From Tolypothrix brevis GSE-NOS-MK-07-07A (GTDB lineage Bacteria; Cyanobacteriota; Cyanobacteriia; Cyanobacteriales; Nostocaceae): a DNA stretch of 64,000 nt. Of this stretch, positions 63,388-64,000 are shown piece by piece (position 1 is the first letter of the stretch; every line of letters begins with the position of its first letter). The stretch is from contig JAHHIJ010000005.1 in assembly GCA_019358985.1 (NCBI GenBank), forward strand, positions 186,001 through 250,000. Reading direction: 5' to 3'. The notes under the pieces are model-generated. The model was given only the letters and a program-made list of their open reading frames with translations. It had not been told where the DNA came from and did no database searches. The translations under genes and the position numbers were made by a program.

Positions 63388-63598
63388 GGTTTGAGGTATA
63401 TCCCTTGCCCTGATGATAAAACCCTTGTTAGTGGTAGCAAAGATGAAACAATCAAAATTTGGGATGTCAGCACAGTTAAAAACATTGAAAAGCGATCGCC
63501 CTTATGAAAACATGAATATTATAGGTGTCAAAGGCTTAACAGATGCCGAAATTGCCACCCTCAAAGCATTAGGTGCGGTGGAAGATGGGGAAATATAA
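63388..63598 (+). pseudogene. Frameshifted C-terminal remnant of a WD40-repeat protein
   Basis: In one frame 63409-63490 reads PDDKTLVSGSKDETIKIWDV, a WD40 blade. In the next frame, from about 63472, LKTLKSDRPYENMNI followed by GVKGLTDAEIATLKALGAVE reads as the typical tail of cyanobacterial WD40 proteins (often joined to NB-ARC or TIR). The tail is complete up to the stop at 63598. The change of frame lies near 63470-63490, and the N-terminal part is gone. Confidence 0.75.
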
Positions 63599-64000
63599 AA
63601 TTAATTTGCGATTTCGGGTAGTTATACTGAAAAATTATGTATAATATCTTCAATAGGGGTGTTATACGGAAAGTTTTTTTATATCCTGACAGAAATTGCT
63701 TGTAATGCTTATATATCGTTATCGATAAAAAGATTATACGGTAGGTCTCCGTGTAATAAATAGTTACCTGGCTTCATTTTCAGGTTGGGGCATTACAGAG
63801 ACTCTCTATAGAAAGAGACAATTTTAGTAAACCAAAAAGTTTTTCGTATAAAGTATCTCCAAAGTCCCTTGACTTAAAATATTTAAGAGAATGGTAATCT
63901 CAATAAATCCTTTAAAAAATTTTTTTATGGGACTGAACGACGGTTACGCTTTACCAAAACGTCCCAATATCATTAAGTAGGTGCGTGGAAATAAACCACA
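63599..64000. other. AT-rich region at the right edge
   Basis: No gene of usual length. A short frame at about 63928 (MGLNDGYALPKRPNIIK) closes after 17 codons. The region may hold the promoter of a gene beyond the window. Confidence 0.4.

Overview
The window looks like chromosomal DNA of a filamentous, probably heterocyst-forming cyanobacterium (Nostocales). The reasons are dense HIP1 octamers (GCGATCGC), a tRNA-Leu(UAA) gene split by a group I intron, the ndhL - DUF3007 - trpA order, a Ycf33 (DUF751) gene beside rbfA, a HetZ-family protein, and many short palindromic repeats typical of this group. No organism name can be read from the sequence alone.

Layout. 1-9 kb: an FHA-domain regulator cut by the left edge, a thioredoxin-like ferredoxin, a YgfZ-type folate-binding protein, a C5-cytosine DNA methyltransferase, a PD-(D/E)XK-like protein and a Ser/Thr kinase with an SH3b domain. 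9.2-20.1 kb (minus strand): surface cluster A, with a DUF11 protein, a giant outer-membrane barrel with an Ig-like domain, a beta-helix/OmpA protein and a seven-repeat SdrD_B-type protein. 20.1-22.1 kb: a two-kilobase non-coding stretch that is the likely control region of cluster A. 22.1-36.5 kb: mostly core genes (trpA, DUF3007, ndhL, split trnL, a flippase-like membrane protein, larC, a YciO-type protein, a HetZ relative, a convergent restriction-modification pair, ycf33, rbfA). 37.6-53.3 kb (plus strand): surface cluster B, a second and longer version of cluster A in the opposite orientation, carrying an IS200-like (RAYT-type) transposase gene. 53.4-62.8 kb: a Uma2 protein, an LCP-family protein, an AI-2E family transporter, a lipoprotein serpin, a subtilisin-like protease and rpe. 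The right end is mostly decayed sequence, including a frameshifted WD40 tail.

Two themes stand out. First, clusters A and B face away from each other around a core segment of about 17 kb and keep the same order: DUF11 protein, barrel, OmpA/beta-helix protein, giant modular surface protein. The same ATGA stop/start overlap joins the DUF11 and barrel genes in both. I infer an outer-membrane surface-structure or secretion system with a peptidoglycan anchor and calcium-binding-type stalk proteins; its function is unknown to me and this is the best candidate for an undescribed system. Second, about 28 sites of one palindrome family (constant arms GTAGAGACG/CGTCTCTAC, interchangeable cores) occur here. 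Some lie inside about 90-bp elements with TAGACATC terminal inverted repeats, some lie in frame inside genes, and one array lies inside the RAYT-type transposase gene itself.

Other scars include an IS630/Tc1-type MITE and two non-autonomous IS200/IS605-like right ends without tnpB. All functions are read from motifs by eye; no database search was run.
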